Origin: Pararoseomonas baculiformis | Lineage (GTDB): Bacteria; Pseudomonadota; Alphaproteobacteria; Acetobacterales; Acetobacteraceae | Assembly: GCF_017813395.1 (NCBI RefSeq) | Contig: NZ_JAGIZB010000011.1 | Location: 116,771 to 180,770, forward strand | Length of the DNA: 64,000 nucleotides | Direction of reading: 5' to 3' | In this document: positions 63,816-64,000 of the stretch, in pieces | How positions within the stretch are numbered: position 1 is the stretch's first letter | Layout: the number at the start of each line of letters is the position of its first letter | Notes under the pieces: model-generated | What the model saw: the letters and a program-made list of their open reading frames with translations, nothing else | The model's database searches: none | What the model was told of the DNA's origin: nothing | Position numbers and translations under genes: made by a program

Positions 63816-64000
63816 TCACGCGGCGTGGCAGATGGCGTAAGCCAGGGCGCGTTGCAGGGCTGGGCGGGGTTTTGCGCTGTGGGTGCTGCGCCGCGACGTG
63901 AGCAAACCCTGCTCTCGCCAGATATGACGTCGCACGGCGGCGAGGGTGTCGCTGAAGGTTGGACGTGGTTTGCGGTACCAGGCACTGCTGGCCGCGGCTT
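63816..64000 (-). mobile_element. Transposase, C-terminal fragment running off the window
   Basis: On the minus strand an open frame enters from the right edge and ends at 63816, giving 60 residues. It reads through WYRKPRPTFSDTLAAVRRH, a Trp/Tyr start with the F-S-D-x-L-A-x-V-R-R-H/x-W pattern found at the C-terminus of IS transposases of the DDE type, and finishes ALAYAICHAA. Thus an insertion sequence begins between thiL and this point. The family, and whether the element is intact, cannot be judged because the rest lies outside. The terminal inverted repeat should fall within 63801-63815 or so. Confidence 0.6.

Overview
The window is about 70% GC and densely coded. Its gene order is typical of the Alphaproteobacteria: pdh-lpd-lipA-ratA, rpoZ-rsh-acpS-lepB-rnc-era-recO and glyA-nrdR-ribD-ribE-ribB-ribH-nusB-thiL. 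Protein style and gene content best fit a Roseomonas-like member of the Acetobacteraceae. That assignment is inference, because no rRNA or species marker is present. No tRNA, rRNA, CRISPR array or prophage was seen.

Layout. 1-7.5 kb: end of the pyruvate dehydrogenase genes (E2 C-terminus, E3), lipoyl synthase, a RatA/COQ10 protein, threonine aldolase, two GNAT acetyltransferases, PncC, PgpA and an alpha/beta hydrolase. 7.5-11.5 kb: lytic transglycosylase, a small Asp/Arg-rich exported protein, dapA and smpB. 11.5-21.2 kb: a minus-strand tripartite RND efflux operon of MdtABC type (outer-membrane factor, adaptor, two permeases) followed by a fumarylacetoacetase-fold protein. 21.4-29.3 kb: a sulfite-oxidase-like molybdoenzyme and folK, a clear terminator, then the stringent-response and core-processing operon from rpoZ to recO. 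29.4-38.9 kb: an exported protein made of four PPC-like repeats, parC, the N-end-rule leucyltransferase bpt, a membrane-anchored penicillin-acylase-family Ntn hydrolase and a hybrid histidine kinase.

39-54.6 kb is the accessory, catabolic part. An IclR regulator is divergent from a Rieske oxygenase, a glutamine-synthetase-like ligase, an SsuABC-type importer with two permeases, and an MFS carrier. Two 15-bp elements resembling PcaR operators lie between regulator and oxygenase. Next come a crotonase-fold protein lacking both catalytic glutamates, an aldehyde dehydrogenase, and a malonyl-CoA decarboxylase coupled to a class III CoA-transferase, then an alpha/beta hydrolase and a lipoprotein esterase. 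54.6-63.8 kb returns to housekeeping: hemB, a dienelactone-hydrolase-like protein, rpiB, and the glyA-nrdR-rib-nusB-thiL operon. The RibBA-type protein there has lost the zinc cysteines of its GTP cyclohydrolase II half. The right edge holds the C-terminal end of a transposase running out of the window.

The best candidate for an undescribed system is the IclR / Rieske oxygenase / GS-like ligase / ABC importer cluster at 39.0-47.4 kb. Its content suggests uptake, gamma-glutamylation and oxidative attack on an amine-bearing, possibly aromatic, substrate. The second candidate is the malonyl-CoA decarboxylase/CoA-transferase pair, which could form a ligase-free malonate cycle.
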